A DNA stretch of 64,000 nucleotides. Origin: Bactrocera neohumeralis. Taxonomy: Eukaryota; Arthropoda; Insecta; Diptera; Tephritidae. Of the stretch, positions 23,682 through 33,221 are shown one piece after another. The position numbers were made by a program, and so were the translations under genes. Below the pieces are notes generated by a model. It was not told where the DNA came from. It searched no databases and saw nothing but the letters and a program-made list of their open reading frames with translations. The stretch is from the NCBI RefSeq assembly GCF_024586455.1, contig NW_026089624.1, forward strand, positions 3,005,341 through 3,069,340, read 5' to 3'. Position 1 is the stretch's first letter. Each line of letters opens with the position of its first letter.

Positions 23682-24306
23682 TTTTTATATATGGATCGAT
23701 TATTTTAGTTTTATTTTTAATAAAAGATTCTCTGTTTTAATACTATAAAGTTGTGTTTCAATAATCATTCTTGTTAGCAGGTGGAGCCCGTAAGAGTTAA
23801 CTTGAGACCTAAGCGCCGTTTTATGTTGCCTACTGCGCTCAGGTTTTAAGTTGCTGGTTATAGTAAAAGTTTCGTTTAGAATTCTCCGTTAATATACATA
23901 TATAGGTCACAATAATTAATTTGAAGTTATAGTGGTTTTTAAACAGGTGAAAAAATGAGGGCGCTAAAGAAATATTTGTTCTCAAAGTAGGCCGTAGACA
24001 AAATAAGTTTGGGAACCACTGGTTTAGAGTATGTACATTGAGGTCAGCATTGTCTGCAGCATATTGAATAATTGTTCCAGTTTCTGGCAGTAGAATATAA
24101 GGTGGACGATGAAGAACTGATGCTGCCTCTTACATCACAGTTTCATTATACCATGCACACAAACCAAAAGATGAAAAAATTTGAATAAGACGTTTTGATC
24201 CAAATCGTCGATGAAAAAACACAGACAGACCCAATTGTATCTGTGATTTGAAAGACCTAGACCGAACAGCAGCCACAATACAGCGGCTGAATTTATACAT
24301 AAAAAA

Positions 24307-24841
24307 TCAAAAAGTCTTGCGGTATTTTCGCTAGTTGGCGCTGAAAGCGCGTAGTTCTAGTTTTATTCGTCGCATCGGGTCATGCTATACCTTTTTGGAA
24401 AGCTCATTTCACGCGCTAACTCGTGTTTGATTGATTGTCGTTTTTTTTAAGTCGTTCGTGAGTTATAGCGTCGCAAACATGGAGCAAAATAAAGAGAAAA
24501 TACGGCATATTTTACAGTACTACGAGTACTACGATAAAGGCAAAAATGCATCTCAAGCCGCCAATAAAATTTGTGCAGTTTATGGAACCGATACAGATTC
24601 CATTTTCACCGCACAGCGATGGTTTCAACGTTTTCGTTCTTGTGTAGAGGTAGTCGAAGATGCGCCACGCTCCGGAAGGCCTGTCGTCAAAAATTGCGAT
24701 CAAATCGCTGAATTGGTCGAAAGAGACCGGCATAGTAGCAGCCGTAGCATCGGTCAAGAGCTGGGCATGAGTCATCAAAAATTCATTTCAATTTCAATAA
24801 AAATAAAAAAAAATCAATAAAAAGACCGCAAACCTTTTTTG
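24307..24841 (+). mobile_element. Mariner C, N-terminal half only
   Basis: The left end tcaaaaagtcttgcggtatt and right end agaccgcaaaccttttttga are imperfect inverted repeats. Between them an ATG at 24480 opens MEQNKEKIRHILQYY, then YDKGKNASQAANKICAVYG, TAQRWFQRFRSCVEVVEDAP, RSGRPVVKNC and SSSRSIGQELGMSH: both helix-turn-helix motifs and the linker of a mariner transposase. After residue ~115 the sequence turns to AT-rich DNA and the right end, so the whole catalytic domain is deleted. A small duplication (YYEYYDKG) suggests a local slip. Confidence 0.8.
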
Positions 24842-24844
24842 ACA

Positions 24845-25655
24845 ATCCTGAACAGGGTATATTAAGTTTGTCACGAAGTTTGTAACACCCAGAAGGAATC
24901 GTCGGAGACCTTATAAAGTATATATATAAGTAACCAGTATGTCGAGCTGAGTCGATTTAGCCATGTCCGTCTGTCTGTCCGTCTGTCTGTCTGTATATAT
25001 ATGAACTAGTCCCTCAGTTTTTAAGATATCGCTTTGAAATTTTGCAAACGTCATTTTCTCTTCAAGAAGCTGCTCACTTGTCGGAATGGCCGATATCAGA
25101 CCACTATAACATATAGCTGCCATACAAACTGAACGATCGGAATCAAATGCTTGTATGGAAAACTTTCACAATTGACAAGATATATTCACGAAATTTAGTA
25201 CAGATTATTTTCTAAGGCACCAATGTAATCTCCGAAGAAATTGTTCAGATCGGTTAACTATACAAACTGAACGATCGGAATCAAGTTCTTGTATGGACAA
25301 CTTTCACATTTGACGAGATATATTCACGAAATTTGGTATATATTATTTTCAAAAGCAACAATGTAATCTCCGAAGAAATTGTTCAGATCGGTTAACTATA
25401 GCATATAGCTGCCATGCAAACTGAACGATCGGAATCAAGTTCTTGTATGGACTACTTTCACATTTGATAAGATATATTCACGAAATTTGGTATATATTAT
25501 TTTCTAACGCAACAAAGTAATCTCCGAAGAAATTGATAAGATCGGTTAACTATAGCATATAGCTTCCATACAAACTGAACACACAGTTACTAACAGAAAT
25601 GCACCTTTGAAGGGTATTTAGCTTCGGTGCAACCGAAGTTAACGTTTTTTTTTGT
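24845..25655 (-). mobile_element. 154-bp-repeat element (DINE-TR/Helentron-like), copy 1
   Basis: In minus orientation it starts cgttaacttcggttgcaccg with a small hairpin (cttcggttgcaccgaag). It carries an internal tandem repeat with acaaactgaa anchors at 25124, 25262, 25416 and 25570 (spacings 138, 154, 154; the short unit lacks 16 bases), then a unique part with a (gtct)n microsatellite near 24970. It ends in a second hairpin near tgaacagggta (24850). Terminal hairpins, central ~150-bp repeats and a microsatellite match the layout of DINE-1/DINE-TR1-type Helitron relatives. It abuts mariner C and interrupts the element U gene. It is non-coding. Confidence 0.65.
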
Positions 25656-26813
25656 TTTTCAAAATTATTTGCTCTAACAAATAAGTCAAAGATTCTAGAA
25701 TATCCCTATTATTATCTTCGAACATATGAGTAGTACTTTAACTTGAGTTTTGACTTAATTGCTCTATTGTCAATCGATGGTTCTTTGCAAATATCTTTCA
25801 ATTCTTGTATTGAAAATTGACAATCATGATGATTTTCAATAAATGCAAATATTTCTTTCATCGCTGAAGTAATAGAACCACTTTCAGAATGACCGATTTT
25901 ACCTCCACTAATGGTTTTCAGAAACGAAGTGTAACAATCACTGTGGTACTTAGCCTCTACAGCAACTAAGTCAAATTCATACTGCATGCGGGCAATGACA
26001 CTTCTTGCTAACTCATCAGAACCAGTCTGAGCTTCCTTCAAGATAGTTTTCTTGAAGTCAAGGGTTGAAACTTGAGACACTCTCCGTCGAAGATGCTGAG
26101 CCTTTTTTATTTCAGCTATTTTATCTGCTTCATTATCAGACAACAAACAGTTCTTCTTGAAACAACAAGACTATTCATTACCTCGTGCTCTTCTACGAGG
26201 AGGACTAATCCCAGATGTGGTGGATTCATTGCAAATGAAGCAAACTTCTGACATTTTTACAAAATTTTGTAACGGCACGGTTAAAAAAGAGAATATAATT
26301 CACAAAAACGTCTATGACGTCTGACTGCATTTACTAAGGCTATGTTCTTCGGGAAAAGCAGGTATACGATGGGTTCGACCCGAAAAATGGAGAGTCGCAG
26401 ACAGATGTTTCCAAAGGCCAACAGCCCAATGGAATTAAGGACGGACGATGACTCAATCAGAATTGTATATTTTTCACTTACCTGTGTGCATGGAGCAAAT
26501 AAAACTATGTTCTAATGTTTTTTGTTCAAATGGTTATCCCGATGTTGCATACTGGCCACATATGAGTCCATATATGTTTAAAATAGGCATAATTCGAGAA
26601 CAGTGCACCGTAGAAGAAAATGTGTTCAGATCTTTTTCCTAGACAATTTTATGATCTACAAATTTTGTTTGAACCATTTTTCGGTAGCTCTCATTGTTTC
26701 AGAGATATAGGCAAAAAACGCAAATTTGTGACCTTTGACCTCGAATAAAAAACAAGGCACAAGTGGGATCGATGGGGAATTTTGACATGAAATTTGTAAT
26801 GACGGATCCAAGG

Positions 26814-27329
26814 ATCTATAATTGACAATGACAACACTACGATCACGATTATTGCGTTCTTAAATAAGGTAATCTTGGTTTTAAGAATAAAAAATAGGAA
26901 AAAAGAATTAAAAATGTAACAAAACTTTGGTCCACATGTTTGGTATCTGAGGGTTGTAAAAGTTTTGGTTCGATTTGAAAAATGTTTGGTCATAATGTGG
27001 CGCACTAATCACGAAAAGTTTTATCCCGATATATCAGTGCTGCTAGATTTGCATGCTGGAATGTGAAAGAATCAGATGGAATTCTAAATTGTGTTATATG
27101 AGAAGTAGGCGTGATTGTAGACCGATTTTGTTGTTTTCACACAGGAATACAATGGTAATAACTTTTATCCTATATATACTTTTACCTATAAAGTCATCCT
27201 AGGCCTAAAATTTAATGTCTTCGGCATATTTATTTATCGATTTTTCGGCTTTAAGTATTTCTAAATCGAACTGTTGTATTCATCCATTTTGACTATGTCG
27301 GTTGTGGCACTTAAAAGATTTTCCTTAAC
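26814..27329. other. Non-coding DNA, likely intron
   Basis: AT-rich DNA to the right of element U, with no gene, array or inverted structure that I can support. It probably belongs to the large intron upstream of the Arl4 exons. Confidence 0.4.
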
Positions 27330-27725
27330 TATATATGTATGTATACATTAAACCTCTTAGAAGGCGGGGCAGGGCCCACTTTTTAATTTCTTATCCCGCA
27401 GGTGTCCCTTACTACTGTGATCGCTTGAGCCAAATTTTGATTTAGTATTTTTATAGACTTTCGTGTGATGACGTTTTGTGGGCATGTAAGTGGTCCGATT
27501 ACGCTCACCCATTTCATAAAGATATCTTTATTTTTATTCATTTTATCGCTTGCCCAGACGGACGAACAGACAGACAGTCATTCGGATTTAAAATCGTCTT
27601 ATCATCCTGATCATTTGTATGTATGTATAACCCTATATTTATCTCCATTATTTTTAGGTGATACAAACAACCGTTGGGTGAAAAAAACTGTTATACTTTG
27701 TAGCACCATGTTGCAAGAGTATAAT
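27330..27725 (+). repeat. Interspersed repeat family R, copy 2
   Basis: Second copy of 17637-18135, with tatacattaaacctcttaga, gcccactttt, gacggacgaacagacagaca, tcatcctgatcatttgtatg and an end near gcaagagtataataa. It is non-coding and lies about 380 bp upstream of the Arl4 exon. Confidence 0.6.
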
Positions 27726-28104
27726 AAACAAGGAAAGAAATCTAAACTAAACCACTGTGGAAATCGGGTTAAAGATTTACTAAAATTTTGATTAACGATT
27801 TTTTAATATTTCACGTGTACAAAACAGTCACACGCGTATCCGGTGTAATAGAGCTATTTGCGCTAAAGTGCTGACTTTGAGTAAAACCCTTATTCCAAGC
27901 AATTGCCAATCCTCACACGTTAGTCTGAATAACCAAATACAGAAACATTTTTGACAAAAGCATGAAGAAAATTAATTTTTAAAACCGTGTATGAAAATGA
28001 AAAGCGTACATATTTTTATTTAATTTATAAAAGCTATCCCTCTTCTCAAATATTACTAATATGTAGCTATGTATTTTTAACTGATTTATTATTGCTCATT
28101 TCAG
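27726..28104 (+). other. Intron sequence upstream of Arl4 exon
   Basis: No coding signal. It ends in a standard acceptor (ttattgctcatttcag, AG at 28103-28104) immediately before the Arl4 exon. Confidence 0.6.
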
Positions 28105-28900
28105 ATGTACTGATGGCATTCTCTTTGTAGTCGATTCAGTTGATGTTGAGCGTATGGAGGAAGCTAAAATGGAACTTATGAGAACCGCAAAGTGCCCTGA
28201 CAATCAAGTAAAGTTTAATATAACTTTGTATAGAAAAGCTCCTAATTATTATATTTAGGGTGTTCCTGTACTGATATTAGCTAACAAACAAGATTTACCT
28301 GGTGCTTGTAATCCTAAGGAATTAGAAAAATTATTAGGACTTCATGAACTATTACATCCAGCTATTAATACGCAAAATACAAGACCGAGCTCATCATCAA
28401 CTGGTAGTATTGTGTGTAGCAGCAGTACAATTAGTATGAATACGTTTGGTAAAACTATGACACCCACATCGCAGCACAACATTAAAATGTTTAGTAACAG
28501 TGGTGGAAACAGTAACCAATTCTGCGAATCGTCATCAGTGGCAGCAGTTGCAGAATTAAGAACTGACCAAGAATCCGAAAATAGCGATGGAATTAGTAAT
28601 ACTACTAATATATACACATCATTTTTGTCGACAGCTCGCGACAAACATTTGTTGTCATGTGGATCCTCACAACCTTCAGTAGTGACAACTCCGACTGCTA
28701 CAGCTGTTAATGCACTAATGCAGCCAAAATCAATGACCAAATCAATCAGCTATTCAGCACCATCACACCAATTTAAAGGTTGGTATATTCAACCAGCCTG
28801 TGCCATAACTGGAGAAGGTTTACAAGAAGGTTTTGAAGTACTTTATGAAATGATTTTGAAACGGCGGAAACTCAATAAAATGTTTAAGAAAAAACGGTAA
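28105..28900 (+). CDS. Arl4: Arl4-type ADP-ribosylation factor-like GTPase, last two exons (partial)
   Basis: Arl4 proteins are membrane-associated small GTPases of the ARF family that help recruit ARF exchange factors at the plasma membrane. Exon 28105-28207 encodes CTDGILFVVDSVDVERMEEA through KCPDNQ. A 51-bp GT/AG intron (28208-28258) follows, and exon 28259-28900 reads GVPVLILANKQDLPGAC (the G4 box NKQD), a long Ser/Thr/Asn-rich insert (about 28360-28780), then WYIQPACAITGEGLQEGFEV (the G5-like region) and the basic tail MILKRRKLNKMFKKKR typical of Arl4. Reading frames are intact and phases match. The N-terminal exons with the P-loop and WDVGGQE switch were not found upstream, so they lie outside the window or in a gap. 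This is the only clearly functional host gene here. Confidence 0.9.
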
Positions 28901-29191
28901 TAACTTTGTAAAAATTTTCTTACGATATTTGTCGTAGCTTAGGTTTTCTTAAATTCTATTACATATTCGGAATTTTGAAAAACCGTAGGGTATACATAAG
29001 TGCATACTGAGAAATCTTGTGCTATATGTTATACCAAAACATCAAATTGTATATTGAATGCTTACAATGGCACCTTAAATTTTGTTTACAGTGTTGTAAT
29101 TATAGTTCAATAGAATATTTTTGATTAAGTAGCAAATATAATTAACGTAAAATAACTTTTGTATGAATAACAAATGATAAATACAGACTTT

Positions 29192-29197
29192 AATAAA
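29192..29197 (+). promoter_or_regulatory. Polyadenylation signal of Arl4
   Basis: AATAAA about 290 bp after the Arl4 stop codon, in a typical AT-rich 3' UTR (28901 to about 29220). Confidence 0.5.
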
Positions 29198-29396
29198 ACA
29201 TTTTAAATCAATTTTGAAATATATTCTGTACATATAATATTACTTAAAATCGAAATGAAAAAGTACACAAATAAATTTTGATGGATGGAAGTTGAATATG
29301 AAATATATGGCACAAAGACTGGGAAATACGAGTTATGTCTAATTGTCAAAATCATAAAGGGAGTAACGAAACGGTACTACACTTCTTATGGTTGCC

Positions 29397-29617
29397 TTAC
29401 TCTATGACAAACCACACATCAAAATCTTGAAATCCACTAGGTACCAAACCTTGAATGCCTAATCTACAAAAAAAGATAAGTAGTTTCATTGAGGGCATCA
29501 AATGGTTTCAGCAATATGATGAATCATGATATCAGAAAGGACTCACCATAGTGTATCAAATGGCGCATAATTGATTTCAAAGGAGGCGCATCCCAACCTT
29601 CCTTCCACCAAAATCCT
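29397..29617 (-). CDS. Last two exons of an unrecognised host gene
   Basis: On the minus strand an acceptor near 29618 (actaactaaaataaag) opens an exon reading FWWKEGWDAPPLKSIMRHLI then HY, with donor GTGAGT at 29546-29541. A short intron (29546-29459) ends in AG, and the final exon (29458-29397) reads GIQGLVPSGFQDFDVWFVIE and stops. The splice phases agree only if the acceptor is at 29460-29459. The protein is well composed and free of stops, unlike the surrounding repeats, so I take it as a real host gene running tail to tail with Arl4 (497 bp between stops). I do not recognise the family. Its upstream exons lie further right, beyond transposon-filled sequence, or outside the window. Confidence 0.5.
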
Positions 29618-29640
29618 TTATTTTAGTTAGTGTTAATAGT

Positions 29641-30230
29641 TTGAATCACGTCACTGTTGACAGTCATAACTTCGAAGTTGTAGATAATTTCGTCTATCTT
29701 GCAACGAGTGTAAACACGACCAACAATGTCAGCCTGGAAATCCAACGAAGGATAACTCTTGCCAACAGGTGCTACTTCGCACTGAATAGGCAATTGAGAA
29801 GTAAAGTCCTCTCTCCACTAACAAAAACCAAACTCTATAAGTCACTCATAATTCCCGTCCAGCTATATGGTGCGGAGGCTTGGACGATGACAACAACAAG
29901 TTTTGCGAAAATTTTATGGCCATGAGATATATGACGACATTGACATAGTTCAGCGAATTAAAAGACAGCGGCTACGCTGGCTAGATCATGTTGTCCGAAT
30001 GGACAAAAACACTCCACCTCTGAAATTACTCGACGCAGTACCCGCCGGAGGAAGTAGAGGAAGGGAAGACCTCACTCTGTTGGAAGGACCAGGTGGAGAA
30101 GGACCTGGCTTCGCTTGGAATATCCAATTGGCGCCACGTAGCGAAAAGAAGAAACGACTGGCGCTTCTTCTTTACTGGCGTAGGCACCGCTTACGCGATT
30201 ATAGCCGAGTTAACAACAAAAGCTACTTGA
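29641..30230 (+). mobile_element. RTE-type LINE, 3' fragment with inverted tail
   Basis: Encodes the C-terminal part of an RTE-type reverse transcriptase protein: NFEVVDNFVYLATSVNT, VSLEIQRRITLANRCYFALN, LYKSLIIPVQLYGAEAWTM, a shift, then RIKRQRLRWLDHVVRMDKNT and FAWNIQLAPRSEKKKRLA. The expected tail (gttgttaactcggctataat to aagaagaag) appears in reverse orientation at about 30169-30225 (cttcttctttactggcgtag to ccgagttaacaac). It lies in the intron of the minus-strand host gene. Confidence 0.8.
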
Positions 30231-30239
30231 TACATATAG

Positions 30240-30345
30240 ACGGAGAGGTAGGTAGGTAGGTAGGTAGGAGTGCAGCCCTATCGGGCTGAATTAGCCCTTG
30301 ATGTGCCATTTTGATACACTATTCGTAGAACCTCCTGTATCTGCT
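30240..30345. repeat. (GGTA)n microsatellite and adjoining repeat piece
   Basis: About six ggta/gtag units (30243-30270) precede a segment reading agtgcagccctatcgggc and gatgtgccattttgatacac. A simple-repeat edge like this often marks a LINE end, but I cannot name the element. Confidence 0.4.
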
Positions 30346-30454
30346 ATTACGTTTCACCTTCTCTCTCAAACCATTTTGAGGTTTCGATGAAACTATTTAT
30401 GTCTGATATGCTTTTAGTGAAAATCCATTCAAGGCTTGGTGCTTGATGGATTCC

Positions 30455-30554
30455 NNNNNNNNNNNNNNNNNNNNNNNNNNNNNNNNNNNNNNNNNNNNNN
30501 NNNNNNNNNNNNNNNNNNNNNNNNNNNNNNNNNNNNNNNNNNNNNNNNNNNNNN
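30455..30554. other. Scaffold gap, 100 N
   Basis: Exactly 100 N inside Helitron B, just downstream of the helicase C-terminal motif. Confidence 0.95.
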
Positions 30555-30559
30555 CGAAT

Positions 30560-31600
30560 ATTCTTTATGAGTTCATCTTTCATGAATTGATAAACGGCAG
30601 TTGGAATTGATATTAAACCACCGGAAGTATCAACTAGAATTGACACATTTCCAATTCTTAGCGAGTACGATGTAAATTGTCTTCGACAACGTAATTTTTG
30701 TTCGTATACCATCGTACATATTTTTCTGGCTTGCCTCTAAAAAAATTGTACACACCGTACCATTTACGGTACACAATGACTCAAGTGAAGTTGAAATGCG
30801 TACATTATCCAATAGGAACCGAAGGTCGTTTTTCCGGTGGATTGTGTAAATTCATCAAATGCATTATTTGAGAACACACATGTGGATGTCAATCTACTGG
30901 TTGGCCTTCCTTTCTGCGTAATTTTGTTGCTGGCGGTGTTTCCACTGGCTGCACTATATTCTCTGGGTTGAAGTACACTCTTTGGCCATTCTCCAAATTA
31001 AGTGCGAGATGCACAACAGTCGGAAAACGTTCATGAATTGCAAAAGTAAATATACTACAAAGAGCTTCATTTCAGTTCGACCGTATCGTTCAAGACCAAT
31101 AACCGCCATGTTGCATCCTTTGGTGACTCACTTGCAAACATATTTGATCGATTTCACCAAACAAACAATATATATATACATATATATTCACAATATCAAA
31201 CATTGACATGAGATTTGAATGTGAATTAGACAACAGTGGCGAATATAGTACGATCCATATGCTGTCAACTTCGATATTCACTACTCTAAGTTGTATGGTC
31301 GTCTGATGAGCTACGACGATAGAGTGGATATCCATCATTTCCAGTTTGCGATTCCGAAAGAAAAGCAAGTGGGTAGTGTTTCGTGCATTTACTGTTCGAC
31401 ATACAAACCGAAGTGGGATTGTGGTGTCCGCAAGGTCCATGAACCATGTTGGTTTTCATCACTTCGTTTAATACTGGATCTTTCTCTGCATCAGGAATTT
31501 CCGCAGAAATGATTTCATCAATTTGATCTGGTGGAACCACTATCCACCATCCAAAGAAGAACATCGTAACTGTTGTTTAGAAAGTCGTGCTGTGACAACG
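30560..31600 (-). pseudogene. Helitron Rep/helicase pseudogene
   Basis: From right to left on the minus strand: LLWMVD, a shift to PPDQIDEIISAEIPDAEKDP, TNMVHGPCGHHNPTSVCM, CTKHYPLAFLSESQTGNDGY and PLYRR (31564-31290). Then come VPYSPLLS-like and nuclease-region relics with many stops (31290-31080), and FGEWPKSVLQPRE-like Rep remains near 30980. Helicase C-terminal residues LRIGNVSILVDTSGGLISIP and DELIKNI follow just before the gap. Most of the helicase is deleted. The frame at 31518-31781 partly overlaps the Rep start; its upstream portion is unrecognised. Confidence 0.7.
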
Positions 31601-32063
31601 TGACGATCGCTTGCTGATTCACCCCGATCCATAATTCCACACGTATGTCATCGCATCCTTGAAGTACTCGTTCATGTGCCTTGGCGTTGATGGCAAAAAG
31701 AACACCGACTGATACGGGACCTCTTCGTGGCTTCGTAACAAATTTCAATCTGTAATTGATTACTTCGTTTGAAACACACATAAAGCTTTCACTGAATAAT
31801 TTTCAATTTTTTTTTTTAAATAGCCGGAATAAAAGAAGCAAGCGACCGAAATTGAACGATTCAAATAATTTACAAATCATAATATTGAAAAACAAAAGAA
31901 AAAAGAATTGTATGAAAAAAGTCAATTTTTGGAAATTTCCAATTTTTCGACTTTTTCTTATAAAAAGTTTTTTTTTATTTCTGAACCTTTCCAGATCCAC
32001 AGCGAACAACTTCTGAAAATTTCATGAAGATTGGTTTCGCCAGAGAACGTATATTATAGAGAA

Positions 32064-32987
32064 GGTACACGATGTCGAGAATTTAGGGATATTTCAATTT
32101 TGGGATATTTACTGTTTTGGATGAGTGCATTTCACCACAGAAAATTATTAGCGCATTTCACCACTTAACATCAGGGGCACGACAATAACAGAACTGAGTA
32201 GTTGTTAGCGCCAATGGAAAAAAATATGTTAATTTGTACGCTTACAGATTCCCTTTTTTACTATGCCCAAACGATGCTGCATATAATTGATAGATCGGTA
32301 AACATATGTACATATATTTGTTATGAAAGCACATAAGTGTGTACATACATATGTATGTATATATTTTAAGATTGAGCTATTTTATGATGAATTGCATAAA
32401 ATCTTTGCAAATATATAATTCAATAAGATTTGTATTACTACCTAAATATGCATTTTATATAGGTTTGGTACGACATACATATGTATATTTATATACTTAA
32501 ATAAATATTTGCTTTGGTCATTAAACTTTTCAAAATCATGTTAAAAGACCAAGCGGTCGCACATTTGTCCATATATAATTATGTCTGCATGTAAACAAAT
32601 ATGACAGACCATACGCATAATGTTTGTAAATTTGTCTACATGCAACGTATGTATGTAAATATGTACACTCAATGCTTCATGCGAAATCTACGTTGACGCG
32701 GACAACCAATGGCGAAGCTCATATTTTTTGCTTTCATGTCAAAGAGTCAATGTGTCGAAAGAATGACGCGACGACAAAGCTTCACAACATTGTGTTGTTG
32801 GTAGAAAATCCGAGCTGTGCCGAAAACACAAAAGAACGATCGCCAATTGCTACTGCTTTCCTTGCCGCTGTACCAGCTTCGCTTACAAACCAACGTAGAT
32901 ATGTATGTTTGTGTGTGAATTTGCATACATGTCGACTCAGATTTTTGCAAGCCGCGTAACAATATTTTCTACATTCCTTGACAAATA
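32064..32987. other. Non-coding DNA with catatatgta microsatellites
   Basis: AT-rich DNA with acatacatatgtatgtatat stretches near 32340 and 32470. The open frames on both strands at 32672-32994 overlap one another and show no family resemblance, so I do not call a gene. Confidence 0.45.
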
Positions 32988-33221
32988 CAGTCAATCCCGG
33001 TTATGTGCCACAATCAAATATACAGATTTTTGTGCTTTGCTAAAAATAAAAATATAATATGGCACATAAGCGGGTGCGGATACTTAAGCGAGTGGTACCT
33101 AAAACAATAATTTCCATGTACATATGTATATCAAAAAACAACCGTGAGATGCAGCAAGATGTGGGCAGTTAAGAGGGCTGATTTTCATTTAAGCGGAATA
33201 CTACTTAACCGGGATTCACTG
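32988..33221. mobile_element. pogo/Tigger-type MITE (234 bp)
   Basis: The ends cagtcaatcccggttatgtg and its inverse cttaaccgggattcactg are flanked by TA dinucleotides (32986-32987 and 33222-33223). Length, TA target and the CAGT..TCCCGGTTA termini fit a non-autonomous pogo/Tigger element. Confidence 0.8.

Larger units (their letters stand above)
20343..24021 (+). mobile_element. hAT element 1 (BED-finger, Buster/SPIN-like), 8-bp TSD
   Basis: The ends CAGTGTTTCCCAAAGTGGG (20343) and AGTTTGGGAACCACTG (ending 24021) are the CAG..CTG-type hAT termini. They are flanked by identical 8-bp duplications gtttagag at 20335-20342 and 24022-24029. Removing the element and one duplication restores the coding frame of element U's gene across the site, which independently proves the insertion. 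Total length is 3679 bp, including a second element at 20839-21956. Confidence 0.95.
19910..26252 (-). pseudogene. Unknown-family gene of element U, split by three insertions
   Basis: Read on the minus strand, ATG at 26252 opens MSEVCFICNESTTSG (a Cys-x2-Cys pair), passes one TAG, and continues with RRRVSQVSTLDFKKTILKEA, FDLVAVEAKYHSDCYTSFL and IQELKDICKEPSIDNRAIKS. A one-base shift then leads to HMFEDNNRDILES before the interruption near 25660. It resumes at about 24290 with CIVAAVRSRSFKSQIQLGLS, FHRRFGSKRLIQIFSSFGLC, a TAA, then QYAADNADLNVHTLNGHNTL. It crosses the hAT insertion and continues at 20334 (MGIIHIITPKAAVIAEKPIS), ending with PLIHQPASNYNTIYTTL near 19920. This order resembles large uncharacterised proteins found in many invertebrates (ADN.DHN..TLDG..T.H.MG). 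The Asp-rich motif could be catalytic, but that is inference. Confidence 0.55.
19464..26813. mobile_element. Unclassified TIR element U carrying an unknown ORF
   Basis: The left end starts CCTTGGATCCGTCGTTACAA (19464) and the right end is its inverse, ending gtaatgacggatccaagg (26813). The inverted similarity runs about 190 bp inward, past attcgaggtcaaaggtcaca, atctctgaaacaatgagagc and tggttcaaacaaaattt. Between them lies a single minus-strand gene relic (26252 to about 19910) broken by later insertions: a hAT element (20343-24021), a deleted mariner (24307-24841) and a 154-bp-repeat element (24845-25655). Removing those leaves an element of roughly 2.3-2.5 kb. No obvious target duplication is visible. 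The long inverted ends and one central gene argue for a DNA transposon, but the superfamily is not recognised. Confidence 0.6.
30347..32063 (-). mobile_element. Helitron B, minus strand, degraded and gapped
   Basis: On the minus strand the 5' end reads TCTCTATAATATACGTTCTC near 32062, the same end type as Helitron C at 36469. It encodes pieces of Rep followed by the helicase C-terminus and holds a 100-N gap. The 3' end was not identified. Confidence 0.7.

Noticed and set aside
24960..25010. (gtct)n tract considered as a possible CRISPR-like or regulatory array
   Set aside because: It is a simple microsatellite inside the dispersed 154-bp-repeat element; the window is eukaryotic.
28342..28740. 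132-codon frame on the minus strand
   Set aside because: Antisense shadow of the Arl4 low-complexity insert.
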